Assembly (NCBI GenBank): GCA_030844895.1
Contig: CM061229.1
Span: forward strand, 102,360,975-102,424,974
Reading direction: 5' to 3'
DNA length: 64,000 bases
DNA from: Ambrosia x helenae
Lineage: Eukaryota > Streptophyta > Magnoliopsida > Asterales > Asteraceae
This document shows positions 44,530 through 53,871 of the stretch, one piece after another. Under the pieces are notes generated by a model. The model saw only the letters and a program-made list of their open reading frames with translations, made no database searches and was not told the origin of the DNA. Each line of letters starts with the position of its first letter. Position 1 is the stretch's first letter. Made by a program: the position numbers and the translations under genes.

Positions 44530-45088
44530 TTTTTTTTTTTTTTTGCCAGCAAACTTCAATTTTATTCCAAACCCACGTATGTACAAAATTCGCTCCTACT
44601 AGCAAGCTGCTATACAGGAACGCGAAATACACCCATTACATCTTACATTTTGTAATCTAAATTTCAAATCTTTTCCATTTCTCCCAGTCTAGTTGTTCTT
44701 GCTTCCCTTTGTTTTTGATCCATGCGAATGAAAGAGCAATGATATCACCCAGCATGCTCTCCAAACTAACCTTTTTGCCGTTGAAAACTTTTTCGTTTCT
44801 TCCTTTCCATTTGATCCAACATGTTGCTCGAACCACGACCTGAATTGCCTTTTTCTTTACTCGTCCCAAGCAATTGACTTTGTGAATCCCCAAAAGATCG
44901 TGAATTGTGAATGCAAAGATGGGAGGAATGCCACACCAATCACTAACCTTGTTCTAAAGGTTGGCGGCTATGAAACAAGAAGTGAAAAGGTGCAGCGCTG
45001 ATTCCATACCATCCCCACACAACTCACAGACTTTGCTGCCGCTTATAATGTTTCTTCGCATGAGTCCGTCCTTAGTTGCTAGCCTTCC
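44530..45088 (-). mobile_element. 5'-truncated LINE
   Basis: A 559-bp insert with a T15 run at 44530-44544 (the poly-A tail on -) and the perfect 18-bp duplication TTGTTGTGAAGGATACAT at 44512-44529 and 45089-45106. On the minus strand it reads the end of LINE ORF2. The zf-RVT domain near 45085-44960 shows R-L-A-T-K-D-G-L, C-E-L-C and H-L-F. The C-terminus, 44893-44657, shows T-C-W-I-K-W-K-G-R-N-E-K-V-F and W-E-K-W-K-R-F. It is a different LINE family from 8274-23134, though of the same general type. Confidence 0.93.
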
Positions 45089-45106
45089 TTGTTGTGAAGG
45101 ATACAT

Positions 45107-45313
45107 CAACCGAAAATATGATATGCCACATTTCTTTGACTAACGTACATGATTTATCCAAGATGTTAAAAGGACTTTTTGCTAAGCATAGGACCTAATG
45201 AACCGTAAGATGAATGTTAAAAATATTGTGGGAGGTCACAAAGTTTGACTTACCTTTTGTATATGTGCCTAAACGTGTTGAGCCGAGTCTGAGTTATACT
45301 AGGCTTGAGCGTG
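45107..45313. other. Unique-looking host flank
   Basis: No gene. The last ~30 bp (GGCTTGAGCGTGAGTTC) match the GCTCGAGCTCG-type repeat that continues after 56420, so this and 56421 onward were contiguous before the composite insertion. Confidence 0.5.
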
Positions 45314-45318
45314 AGTTC
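45314..45318. repeat. Target duplication AGTTC, left copy, of the composite insertion
   Basis: AGTTC directly before the Cassandra 5' LTR. The matching copy is at 56421-56425, after the outer LTR of the gypsy element, not after Cassandra. Confidence 0.85.
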
Positions 45319-45587
45319 TGTGACACCCAGGAAAATCCCACATCGGCCGTGGTCAGGAGAGATCCTTGGTTCATAAGTAATGTCTTGCCTCTTAAATCAC
45401 CAACGCGTTTTGGGGCTTAATGTTTGTGGATGAGAGGAGAACTCAACAGTTAAGCGTGCTCAGGTGGGAGAAATTTCAGGATGGGTGACCTCCTGGGAAG
45501 TCTCCACTTGGGCAACCAAAAACAAATCCGTGAGCTCTGGATGGGCAAAGCGGACAATATTGGTGATGAGAGGGGCGGGGTGTTACA
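45319..45587 (+). mobile_element. Cassandra 5' LTR
   Basis: 269 bp, TGTGACACCC to GGGGTGTTACA. The first 10 bases equal the U3 terminus of the adjoining gypsy LTR. Confidence 0.92.
45449..45508 (+). promoter_or_regulatory. 5S-rRNA-like internal promoter in the Cassandra 5' LTR
   Basis: AGTTAAGCGTGCTC matches the 5S A-box region, and GGATGGGTGACCTCCTGGG the C-box region, with near-normal spacing. The 5' third of 5S is degenerate. Known Cassandra elements use it for RNA polymerase III transcription. Confidence 0.88.
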
Positions 45588-45671
45588 GATGGTATCAGAG
45601 CCACTCCTGTGCTGTTCGGGATGGTGGGTGCATACCTCATCAGGGACGATGAGACTCTAACGGGGGGTGAA

Positions 45672-45941
45672 TGTGACACCCCAGGAAAATCCCACATCGG
45701 CCGTGGCCAGGAGAGATCCTTGGTTCATAAGTAATGTCTTGCCTCTTAAATCACCAACGCGTTTTGGGGCTTAATGTTTGTGGATGAGAGGAGAACTCAA
45801 CAGTTAAGCGTGCTCAGGTGGGAGAAATTTCAGGATGGGTGACCTCCTGGGAAGTCTCCACTTGGGCAACCAAAAACAAATCCGTGAGCTCTGGATGGGC
45901 AAAGCGGACAATATTGGTGATGAGAGGGGCGGGGTGTTACA
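45672..45941 (+). mobile_element. Cassandra 3' LTR with 5S-like segment
   Basis: 270 bp, near-identical to the 5' LTR. It ends TGTTACA and is followed at once by GATACCAATC and the gypsy LTR. Confidence 0.92.
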
Positions 45942-45951
45942 GATACCAATC
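45942..45951 (-). other. Joint between Cassandra and gypsy: primer-binding-site remnant
   Basis: GATACCAATC is, on the minus strand, GAT plus TGGTATC. That is the 3-bp spacer and first 7 bases of the primer-binding site that normally follow the inner end of this gypsy LTR. Here it sits at the outer end of the gypsy 3' LTR and touches the U5 end of Cassandra, with a 2-bp overlap with Cassandra's own spacer. Confidence 0.85.
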
Positions 45952-48538
45952 TGTCACACCCTCAAATTACCACTTGCGGGGTTTTACCGCGAGGCGCATG
46001 ACAAACCAGGATCCAAGTCAACGATCACAATAAACAACTCTATATGAAAACGTAAATCGACATAACAATTAATTTAATAAGCGGAAGCGTTTAAGTAGCA
46101 TTTAATCAACTATGCTATCGTCTCAAAAGTTATTCAAAATACTTTGATTACAAACATGCAACTATGCCTAGACGCCAATGCAGACCCGTGCGCCTAGTTC
46201 CGTTCATTGCTACCTTAGCGACCTGAGAAAAACATGCCAAAAAGACGTCAACATATAATGCTGGTGAGTTCACAGGTTTGTTCAATATGTTACCAAAATG
46301 TTACCATGTCCATACAATATCAATGTTACCAAGTACGCTAGCTAGGCGTATGTTTTATTACTACTACGATTGGAAACCATTACTAGACACGTTTAGCAAT
46401 GTTTAGCATGTTTAAGCAGCCCGTATGTTCAGCATGATGATGTTCCTGTTCGAGACAATATGCACCCGCCCGGCCCTCTAAGCCGACGAGTGGGGCAGGT
46501 CACGCCCAATAGATCTATCCACATTTCCCCCGTTGTGCATCCCCGCACATTCATGGTTTCCCCCGGGACTTCCAAAAGATCATATAGCAATATAAAGTTA
46601 AAACCATGGTATGACATATGTTATCAAAACAGTTTAGCGCATGTTTTCTCCCCCAAAAGTTAAAGCAGTAAAAGTGGGGCCGTGAACTCACCTTAAGTAG
46701 CGTTCTTCAATTACAAGTAAAGATGTTTAGCCCTTGATAATCCCTCTACCGGAGATCTATCAAAATGTTCACATAAGTGTTCTGACTAATAACCATAAGG
46801 TTATCTAGTCCCCGATTGTCCAGATCGTAACCAAGTATGTTTTAAAACGTGTTTAAATGTTTAACCGACACACTAAACCGACCCGACATCCCGTTGGTGA
46901 CCCATTACCCTAACTAATCAAGTACACATAGATTACATACAAGGTTCAAGCATAAAACACTTAGTTTGCATCAAAAATCTCATTTCTGCATCAGAACGGT
47001 CGAACCAGTCAGTTTTAAGTCTCCTTCGCACCTTTTCAATCTCCTTCGCCCGTTTTACACTTCGTTCGACCGTTTGATGCCTCCTTCGCCCGTTTTACCT
47101 CATTCGCCCAACAAAAACCCAGGTTCGACCCTGGTTTTCCTCCTTCGCACCTTCGATCGGTCGAAGGAGGCCAGGTTCGCCCCTGTTGTGTAAATTTTCC
47201 TAAAAACGCTTCAAACACATTCAAAACGACTCGAAACATCACTAAACACAGCAGTCAAGCATGGATAACTTATCCCTACAAAACCCCACCGATTTCCCCG
47301 ATAATACGTCCGTTTCAACCCTTTCCCAAAATGGTAAAGATTATGGAAACATCACTTTCATGCATGAATAATTTACCCAATTTGGAAACTTTTGAAATCG
47401 ATTCATGCTTAGCTTAAAATACTCAGTTTGTCGATTATCCGATCTTTTCTTATCAATTCTATTGATCATAAATATCATGCATCAAGTTTAGGTCCAATAA
47501 AACCCCCAAATACCCATATTATCATCATCATATCCAATCCTAACCCTAGACAACAATATTCCAACATCAATAACAATCCTATATCATGTTTCTATCGTAG
47601 ATATAGCAGCAAATCATTGAACAACACATAACACCACATAATATACAATTTACATATGTTATTCACCATGAAACCTATGTTAAATGATAATGTTTTGATT
47701 TAGAAAGATGTTTAAAAGGTTTTTAATCATAAAAACACCCTTAGAACAGATCCGGACAATTAGGGTTAGATGAAAACGAATTAATATACTTTTAAAATGG
47801 TTTAGGATTATGAACACACCTTGGATTCTTGTTTAGATGTTGTAGATAGGTTAGATTATGAGAAAGAAGAGCAAAAACTCCTTCCTTAGTGTTTTAGATC
47901 GTTTGAGAGCGTTTTGGGACGGTTAGGGTTTGTGAAATGATGAAAAATGACAAAGGTTGGTATTTATACTAATCCTCCTTCGCACCATTTCAATGGTCGA
48001 AGGTGGTCTCCCTTGACCCTTTCACAGGGTCGAATGAGCCCTGTTCTGGTCGAAGGGAATTCCTTCAATTCCACTTCCCTGGTTCGCCTATCTACAAAGG
48101 GTCGAACCAAACAATTTCTCTCCTTCGACCACTCGAAGTGGTTGAACCAGGATTCCTTTTTGACTAGTTTTCCAGTTTGTCGTGTTTAACGCATTCTAAC
48201 ACATCTTAACACATAAGCATGCATCCTTAGTCTATATTTAACATATTTAAGCATAGATAATCATTTACACATCATTTAAACACATCTATGTATATAATCC
48301 ACCACACGACCCATAATCTACACATATACTTAATTAGTTCATGTAATGTCACCAACAACGGAACCGATACTAGTGTATTACCAAAACGACTCCCAATGAT
48401 CCTCCAGATCACTGTACTCTGGACAATCCTAACTTGACCCGACTCAACTAACCCAGTTAAGTTTGTTTATAAATGTTTCTCGCTAAGGTAGACTTAGATG
48501 TTACTAATATGTTTAAGCCGAACATGCCGGGTGTCACA
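45952..48538 (-). mobile_element. 3' LTR of the Tekay element
   Basis: 2,587 bp. A TATA box (TATAAATA on -) lies at 47961-47968. Two stretches, 46995-47185 and 47975-48145, are crowded with CTTCGACC/GGTCGAAG words in both orientations. The ~40-bp length difference to the other LTR lies in the first of these (near 47028-47070). Confidence 0.92.
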
Positions 48539-48676
48539 TCATCCCCACGTTGAAAGAATTTTCGTCCCGAAAATTGCGCAAAGCCCCAAAAGAAAGGAAC
48601 GAAAAGGACAGAACGAAAAGAAAATTACCGGATGTCACATCATCCCCACGTTGAAAGGGATCTCGACCCGAGATTC
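48526..48676 (-). repeat. Duplicated polypurine-tract region of the Tekay element
   Basis: TGTCACATCATCCCCACG occurs at the LTR border (48533-48550) and again at ~48635-48652, each followed by TTGAAAG. On the minus strand each copy is CGTGGGGATGA followed by TGTGACA, i.e. a tract plus the first bases of an LTR. The inner copy has only a stub of LTR. Confidence 0.75.
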
Positions 48677-50507
48677 ATTCCGTTTCAGCAGTAACATGCC
48701 TCGATTCAAACGCGCGTTTCGAAAAAAGATGAGGATACTTAGCTTTCATCTGATCCTCCCGTTCCCATGTGAACTCCGGTCCACGGTTCGAGTTCCAACG
48801 GACTTTAACGATATGGATTTTACTCCGACGAAGGCTACGAATCTTGTAGTCGAGAATCTCGACAGGTTCCTCCACAATGCGAAGACGATCATCAACCTTG
48901 ATCTCTTCCAGTGGTACAATGAGAGATTCATCAGCCAAACACTTCTTCAAGTTAGACACATGGAAGACGTTGTGCACACTACCGAGCTCCGCCGGTAAGT
49001 CAAGTCTGTATGCCACCGGTCCAATCCGATCCAGGATTGCGAATGGTCTGACATATCGAGGGTTAAGCTTGCCACGCTTTCCAAAGCGTATGACGCCCTT
49101 CCATGGTGAAACTTTCAGAAGTACTTTGTCCCCAACCTGGAACTCTAAAGGTTTTCGACGGCGATCGGCATAGCTCTTCTGACGATCCCGTGCAGCAGCC
49201 AAACGTTGACGGATCTGTACGATTTTCTCCGAAGTTTCGTACACGAGTTCCGGACCAGTGAGCTGGCTCTCGCCCACCTCGGCCCAACAAAGTGGTGATC
49301 GGCATTTCCGTCCGTAAAGAGCCTCGAACGGAGCTGCCTTGATGCTAGAGTGATAGCTGTTGTTGTAGGAGAACTCCACTAACGGCAGGTGGATCTCCCA
49401 ACTTTTGCCAAAATCGATAACACATGCCCGAAGCATGTCTTCAAAGGTTTGAATCGTCCGCTCACTCTGTCCATCAGTTTGCGGATGATAAGCCATACTC
49501 ATATCCAACTGAGTACCCAAAGCCTTGTGCAGAGCCTTCCAGAATCGCGAAGCGAAACGAGAATCACGATCAGAGATAATAGAAACAGGCACCCCGTGCC
49601 GAGCAACCACCTCCTTAAGGTAAAGTCGAGCCAACCGCTCGAGTCCATCGGTTTCCTTAATAGGTATAAAACGCGCCGATTTTGTCAGCCGGTCAACAAT
49701 CTCCCAGATCATATCGTAACCACTAGGTGACCTTGGCAGCTTGGTGACAAAATCCATCGTGATTCGTTCCCACTTGCATTCCGGAACCTCTGGTTGTTGC
49801 AGGAGACCAGACGGCCTCTGATACTCCACCTTGACTTTAGCACAAGTCAAACATTTGCTGACGTAAGAAGCTATGTCAGCTTTCATGTTCGGCCACCAAT
49901 AAAGTATCTTCAAATCCTGATACATCTTATCGGAGCCAGGGTGAATAGAATACCGGGATTTGTGAGCTTCATCCAAAACAAGCTCGCGCAATCCCCCGAA
50001 CAATGGGACCCAAAAACGTCCCGCAAAATAGTGTAATCCATCGGTCCTGAGCTCAAGATGCTTGTCAGCACCGTGCATCGTTTCAGCCTTAAGGTTTTCC
50101 TCCTTCAAGGCTTCCAACTGTGCAGAACGGATTTGGTCAGGCAACGACGAATGAATGGTGAGCTGTAAGGCTCGAACACGACGAGGATTCGCAGACTCCT
50201 TCCTGCTTAAGGCGTCCGCCACAACGTTCGCCTTGCCAGGATGGTATTTGATGGCACAGTCATAATCGTTCAGGAGTTCTACCCAGCGACACTGCCACAT
50301 GTTCAACACCTTCTGGTCGAAAATATGCTGAAGACTCTTGTGATCGGTATATACTTCACACTTGGTACCGTACAAGTAATGTCTCCAGATTTTCAACGCA
50401 AAGACTACCGCACCCAGTTCCAAGTCATGAGTAGTGTAGTTCTTCTCATGAACTTTGAGTTGGCGAGAAGCATAAGCAATAACCTTTCGCGCTGCATCAA
50501 CACGCAA
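48675..50507 (-). pseudogene. Tekay RNase H end, integrase and chromodomain
   Basis: Open frame of ~610 residues. The end of RNase H is first (Y-T-D-H-K-S-L near 50350, then V-V-A-D-A-L-S-R). The integrase zinc region has H...H and C-L-T-C (~49860). The core has the triad M-D-F-V-T (49757), S-D-R-D-S-R-F (~49570) and G-Q-S-E-R (~49465). A chromodomain-like end follows at ~48850-48700 (I-L-D-Y-K, V-R-W, E-F-T-W-E), which in chromoviruses guides insertion to marked chromatin. It is joined to RT by a frameshift near 50500. Beyond that the integrase shows no visible lesion, which matters for the composite insertion. Confidence 0.92.
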
Positions 50508-51887
50508 CCGAGACCACGAATAGAAGCATCACAGTACACAACAAAGTCGTCCGTACCCTCTGGCAAAGATAAGATAGGTGCAGAACAAAGTTTAAGCTTC
50601 AGCATCTGAAATGCTGATTCTTGTGGTTCATCCCAGTCGAACTTTCGGTCCTTCTGGGTAAGAGCAGTGAGGGGTTGAGCGATCTTCGAAAATCCCTCAA
50701 TAAAGCGACGATAGTAACCCGCAAGACCTAGGAATTGCCGCACCTCAGATGGCGTCTTTGGTGCTTCCCAGTCTTTAATAGCTTCGATCTTAGCCGGATC
50801 GACATGAATTCCCAGTTCATTCACCACATGTCCTAGGAATTGAACTTCACGTAACCAGAAATCACACTTTGAGAACTTAGCATACAACTGCTCCTGTCTC
50901 AAAAGTTCCAAGACCAACCGCAGATGTTCCTCATGATCCGCCTTGTTCTTGGAGTAAATCAGAATGTCGTCAATGAACACGATGACGAACTTATCAAGGT
51001 AAGGTTTGCAAACGCGGTTCATCAAATCCATGAACACCGCCGGTGCGTTAGTGAGGCCGAAAGGCATGACCAAGAACTCAAAATGGCCATAGCGAGTGCG
51101 AAAAGCAGTCTTCTGAATGTCAGCCTCCCTGACGCGCAACTGGTGATAACCGGACCGCAAATCAATCTTCGAATAGTAGCTGGAGCCCTGAAGCTGGTCA
51201 AAGAGATCATCAATGCGAGGAAGAGTTATAACGATTCTTGATGGTCACTTTGTTCAGCTCACGATAATCAATACACATGCGAAGACTTCCGTCCTTCTTC
51301 TTCACAAACAAAATAGGAGCTCCCCACGGGGAAGAACTCGTTCGGATGAAACCCTTTTCCAAGAGTTCCTGTAACTGGCTGGACAGCTCTTGCATCTCGG
51401 GAGGTGCAAGACGATATGGAGCTCGGGCAATAGGAGCTGCGCCCGGAGTGAGATCAATACCAAACTCAACCTGACGATGGGGAGGAAGACCAGGTAAATC
51501 GTCAGGAAACACATCAGAAAAGTCACGAACCACCGGAATATCCTCGATCTTCTTCTCATCGTCAGTAGAAACGTTAACAAGCGCCAGAATGGCCGAACAG
51601 CCCTTTCGAAGATACTTACGGGCTTTCATGCTAGAAATGATACTCAGCGGAGCACCGCTTTTCTCGCCACGAACTGAAAGAATCTCTCCATCAGGGAGAG
51701 GGATCCGAATAACCTTGTCAAAACAAACGATCTCCGCGTGATACAACGATAACCAATCCATGCCAACCACGACATCAAAACTACCCAGGGGTACCGACAT
51801 AAGGTCAATGGGGAAAGACAAACCCGACAGTTCCAAGCGACATTCCCTAAGGGTGTGTGTCGCTTCGATTTTCTTACCGTCAGCCAA
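50405..51887 (-). pseudogene. Tekay protease end, reverse transcriptase and RNase H start
   Basis: Two open frames joined by a frameshift at ~51215-51235. The upper one (51887-51210) starts after the stop at the gag-pol join, carries the end of the protease (D-V-V-V-G-M-D-W-L near 51760) and the RT start (F-V-K-K-K-D-G-S-L-R-M-C-I-D-Y-R-E-L-N-K). The lower one (51160-50405) continues R-S-G-Y-H-Q, F-G-L-T-N-A-P and the catalytic F-I-D-D box near 50970, then the thumb and the start of RNase H (Y-C-D-A-S near 50530). A second frameshift near 50500 passes to the next entry. RT motifs are otherwise complete. Confidence 0.92.
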
Positions 51888-51893
51888 TTCTAT

Positions 51894-53343
51894 TTAGTAC
51901 TTAGCCTCTAAAGGTGTGGGTACTATATCTAGCAATCGACTAACATCCAAAGATACGAAACTCTTATCGGCACCAGAATCAAATAAGACAGAAACATAGC
52001 GATCGTTAAGAAGGAACGTACCGGTAACTGTGTCTGGATCCTGCCTAGCCTCTGCAGATCCAATGACGAAAGCACGTGCAGTCCTGCCTCCGCCACCGTT
52101 GTTCCCGTTACCATTTCCACCCCTCCCATTCTCGCCCTGCTTCAGTTTGGGACAGTCACGCTTGAAATGTCCCGTGTCACCACAGTTATAACACCCCTGC
52201 CTCCCCTGGGCAGCAGGAGCAGGAGTAGCCGCAGGAGTCTGAGTTGGGGTAAGTGCCACCTTGCAATCCTTAGCATGGTGCCCCAACTGATGGCACCGAT
52301 GACAACGAGCCCTATCACAACCCCCAGAATGGTGAAAACCACACTTGTTACACTTGGGATGCTTCCCAACGTACCCACTCGTCCTCTGCCCAGAAGAAGA
52401 CCCAGATGAATCAAACTTCTTCGCCGGCTGAGCTGGCACCACACTCTTCCCCACACTATCCCACTTCCTCTTGTTTCCCTCAGCAACCTTCACAGTAGCA
52501 CCCTTGGGTGGCAAAACGCCTTCTGCCACCTTCAGGTTAGTCATCCGATGAGCTGATCGGACAACTTCAGCAATAGTGGGAAGATTCCCAGCAGCCACCA
52601 ACCCAGCAATCTCGGGCACTAGTCCAGACACATAGTGCTCGATCCTCCTGTACTCGGGTGTGTGTAAATCAGGACACAACACCGCCAGCTCATTCCTCCT
52701 CACAGTGTATTCCTCAATCTTAGACCCAACCATCTTGTAACTCCAGACCTCATGCTCCAACTTCTGTATCTCCTCTCTCGGACAGTACTCACCTCTCAAC
52801 AGCTGCACGAACTCCGCCCAAGGCATAGCAATGGCCTCCCCCAATCCCATGTTCTGTGTAGTAGCATTCCACCACGACAGTGCAGGCCCCTCAAATGTCG
52901 CAGTAGCATACTTCACCCGGTCCCCAGCAGGACAGTTACACATAACAAACACAGATTCCACCTTCTCCAGCCATCGGAGCAGTCCCACCGCTCCCTCAGT
53001 TCCAGCAAAGTTATGGGGCTGACAGTCCCGAAACTTCTTATAAGAGCACTGAGGTGGGGGTGGATTGGCACCAACACCTGAAACACGGTACACGAGTAAA
53101 ACACAAACGAAAGGACACGAAACCCAAAAATGAGGCAAGGTCGACAAAAATCAACTCACCACCCATGGCATTAATCCCAGCCTGGAAATTAGCCATGGCC
53201 ATGTTCACTTGCTGCTGTAGCAAGTTGTTCAGTTCAGCCTGGGTCATGTTGATGTTCCCACGACCACCGCCTCCAGCACGACCACCGCCGCCAGCACGGC
53301 CACCGCCGCCACCACGACGTCCACCACCGCGAGCACCAGACAT
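51894..53343 (-). pseudogene. Tekay gag with zinc knuckles and start of protease; putative intron
   Basis: Starts at the ATG at 53343 with a Gly/Arg-rich tract (~30 residues), then a short helical segment (Q-Q-Q-V-N-M-A-M). A GT-AG interval of 82 bp (53159-53078) separates it from the main gag; removing it joins M-G-G to V-G-A-N-P-P-P in frame. The capsid domain follows (A-L-S-W-W-N, R-G-E-Y-C-P-R-E-E). Two zinc knuckles come next, C-H-R-C...H...C near 52300 and C-Y-N-C...H...C near 52195, then the protease site L-F-D-S-G-A-D at ~51985. A TAA at 51894-51896 is in frame with the pol ORF that follows, so it is a single stop at the gag-pol join. Confidence 0.88.
53078..53159 (-). other. Putative 82-bp intron in Tekay gag
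   Basis: Donor GTGAGTTG and acceptor TGTTTCAG on the minus strand; T-rich inside, and the size is typical of plant introns. The unspliced frame from 53343 runs out at a stop near 53040. Confidence 0.65.
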
Positions 53344-53871
53344 GATCTAACAAATCAAGAAATCGAGAGATTCAGATTCACTTCCAGTGTCAACCACTAG
53401 AAATTTACAAGAGTTAACCTAGGGACAAATCCAGGACTATACATCCAAACTCGAAATCCATCGGGATTTTCATGCATCCCATTTTATTATTTCGTGTGCA
53501 CCCGAAATGATAAACTGCTCTACATGGTCCTCCAGATGTACCCCTAATCCAGACCCCAGTCACTGAATATCGTCGCCTAGTAACGTGTGACAATAGGTGC
53601 AAGTGTAAGAAGGCATGTGTGTGCTAGAACCAACAAATCAACCCCTCCTTCTTCAATCCAGAAGAAGAAGACAAGAGCAGGTAGGAACCCAAGTAAAAGC
53701 GGATGATGTAACGGAGAAACATGATGATGATGTAAGGACACCCCGACAACGTTAGTACGTATCCCACTAATAGACCCAAAGTATGTGACCGTCTAGTGTG
53801 TGCGACTCGGCTATAGACCAGACTCTACATGCAGTCCTAGTTCACTATAACCATTGGCTCTGAAACCAATC
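53344..53871 (-). other. Tekay leader and primer-binding site
   Basis: No ORF. The primer site on the minus strand is TGGTTTCAGAGCC (53868-53856), one base off the initiator-Met type (TGGTATCAGAGCC), after a 3-bp spacer. Confidence 0.8.

Larger units (their letters stand above)
45319..45941 (+). mobile_element. Cassandra TRIM retrotransposon, complete
   Basis: A 623-bp non-coding element: LTR 45319-45587, initiator-Met primer-binding site TGGTATCAGAGCC at 45590-45602, ~70 bp of internal sequence, polypurine tract GGGGGG at 45662-45667, LTR 45672-45941. The LTRs differ by about one substitution and one indel. Each LTR carries a 5S-rRNA-like segment, which defines Cassandra. It encodes no protein and must be moved by another element's enzymes; the partner is not established as far as I know. 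Its right flank (GATAC) does not repeat its left flank (AGTTC). Confidence 0.93.

Noticed and set aside
45430..45520. A genuine 5S rRNA gene
   Set aside because: Only the A- and C-box regions match. The 5' third is degenerate, there is no T-run terminator in place, and the segment lies in both LTRs of a TRIM. It is Cassandra's 5S-like sequence.
52752..53350. Plus-strand open frames opposite Tekay gag
   Set aside because: Shadows of the minus-strand gag, which carries clear capsid and zinc-knuckle motifs.
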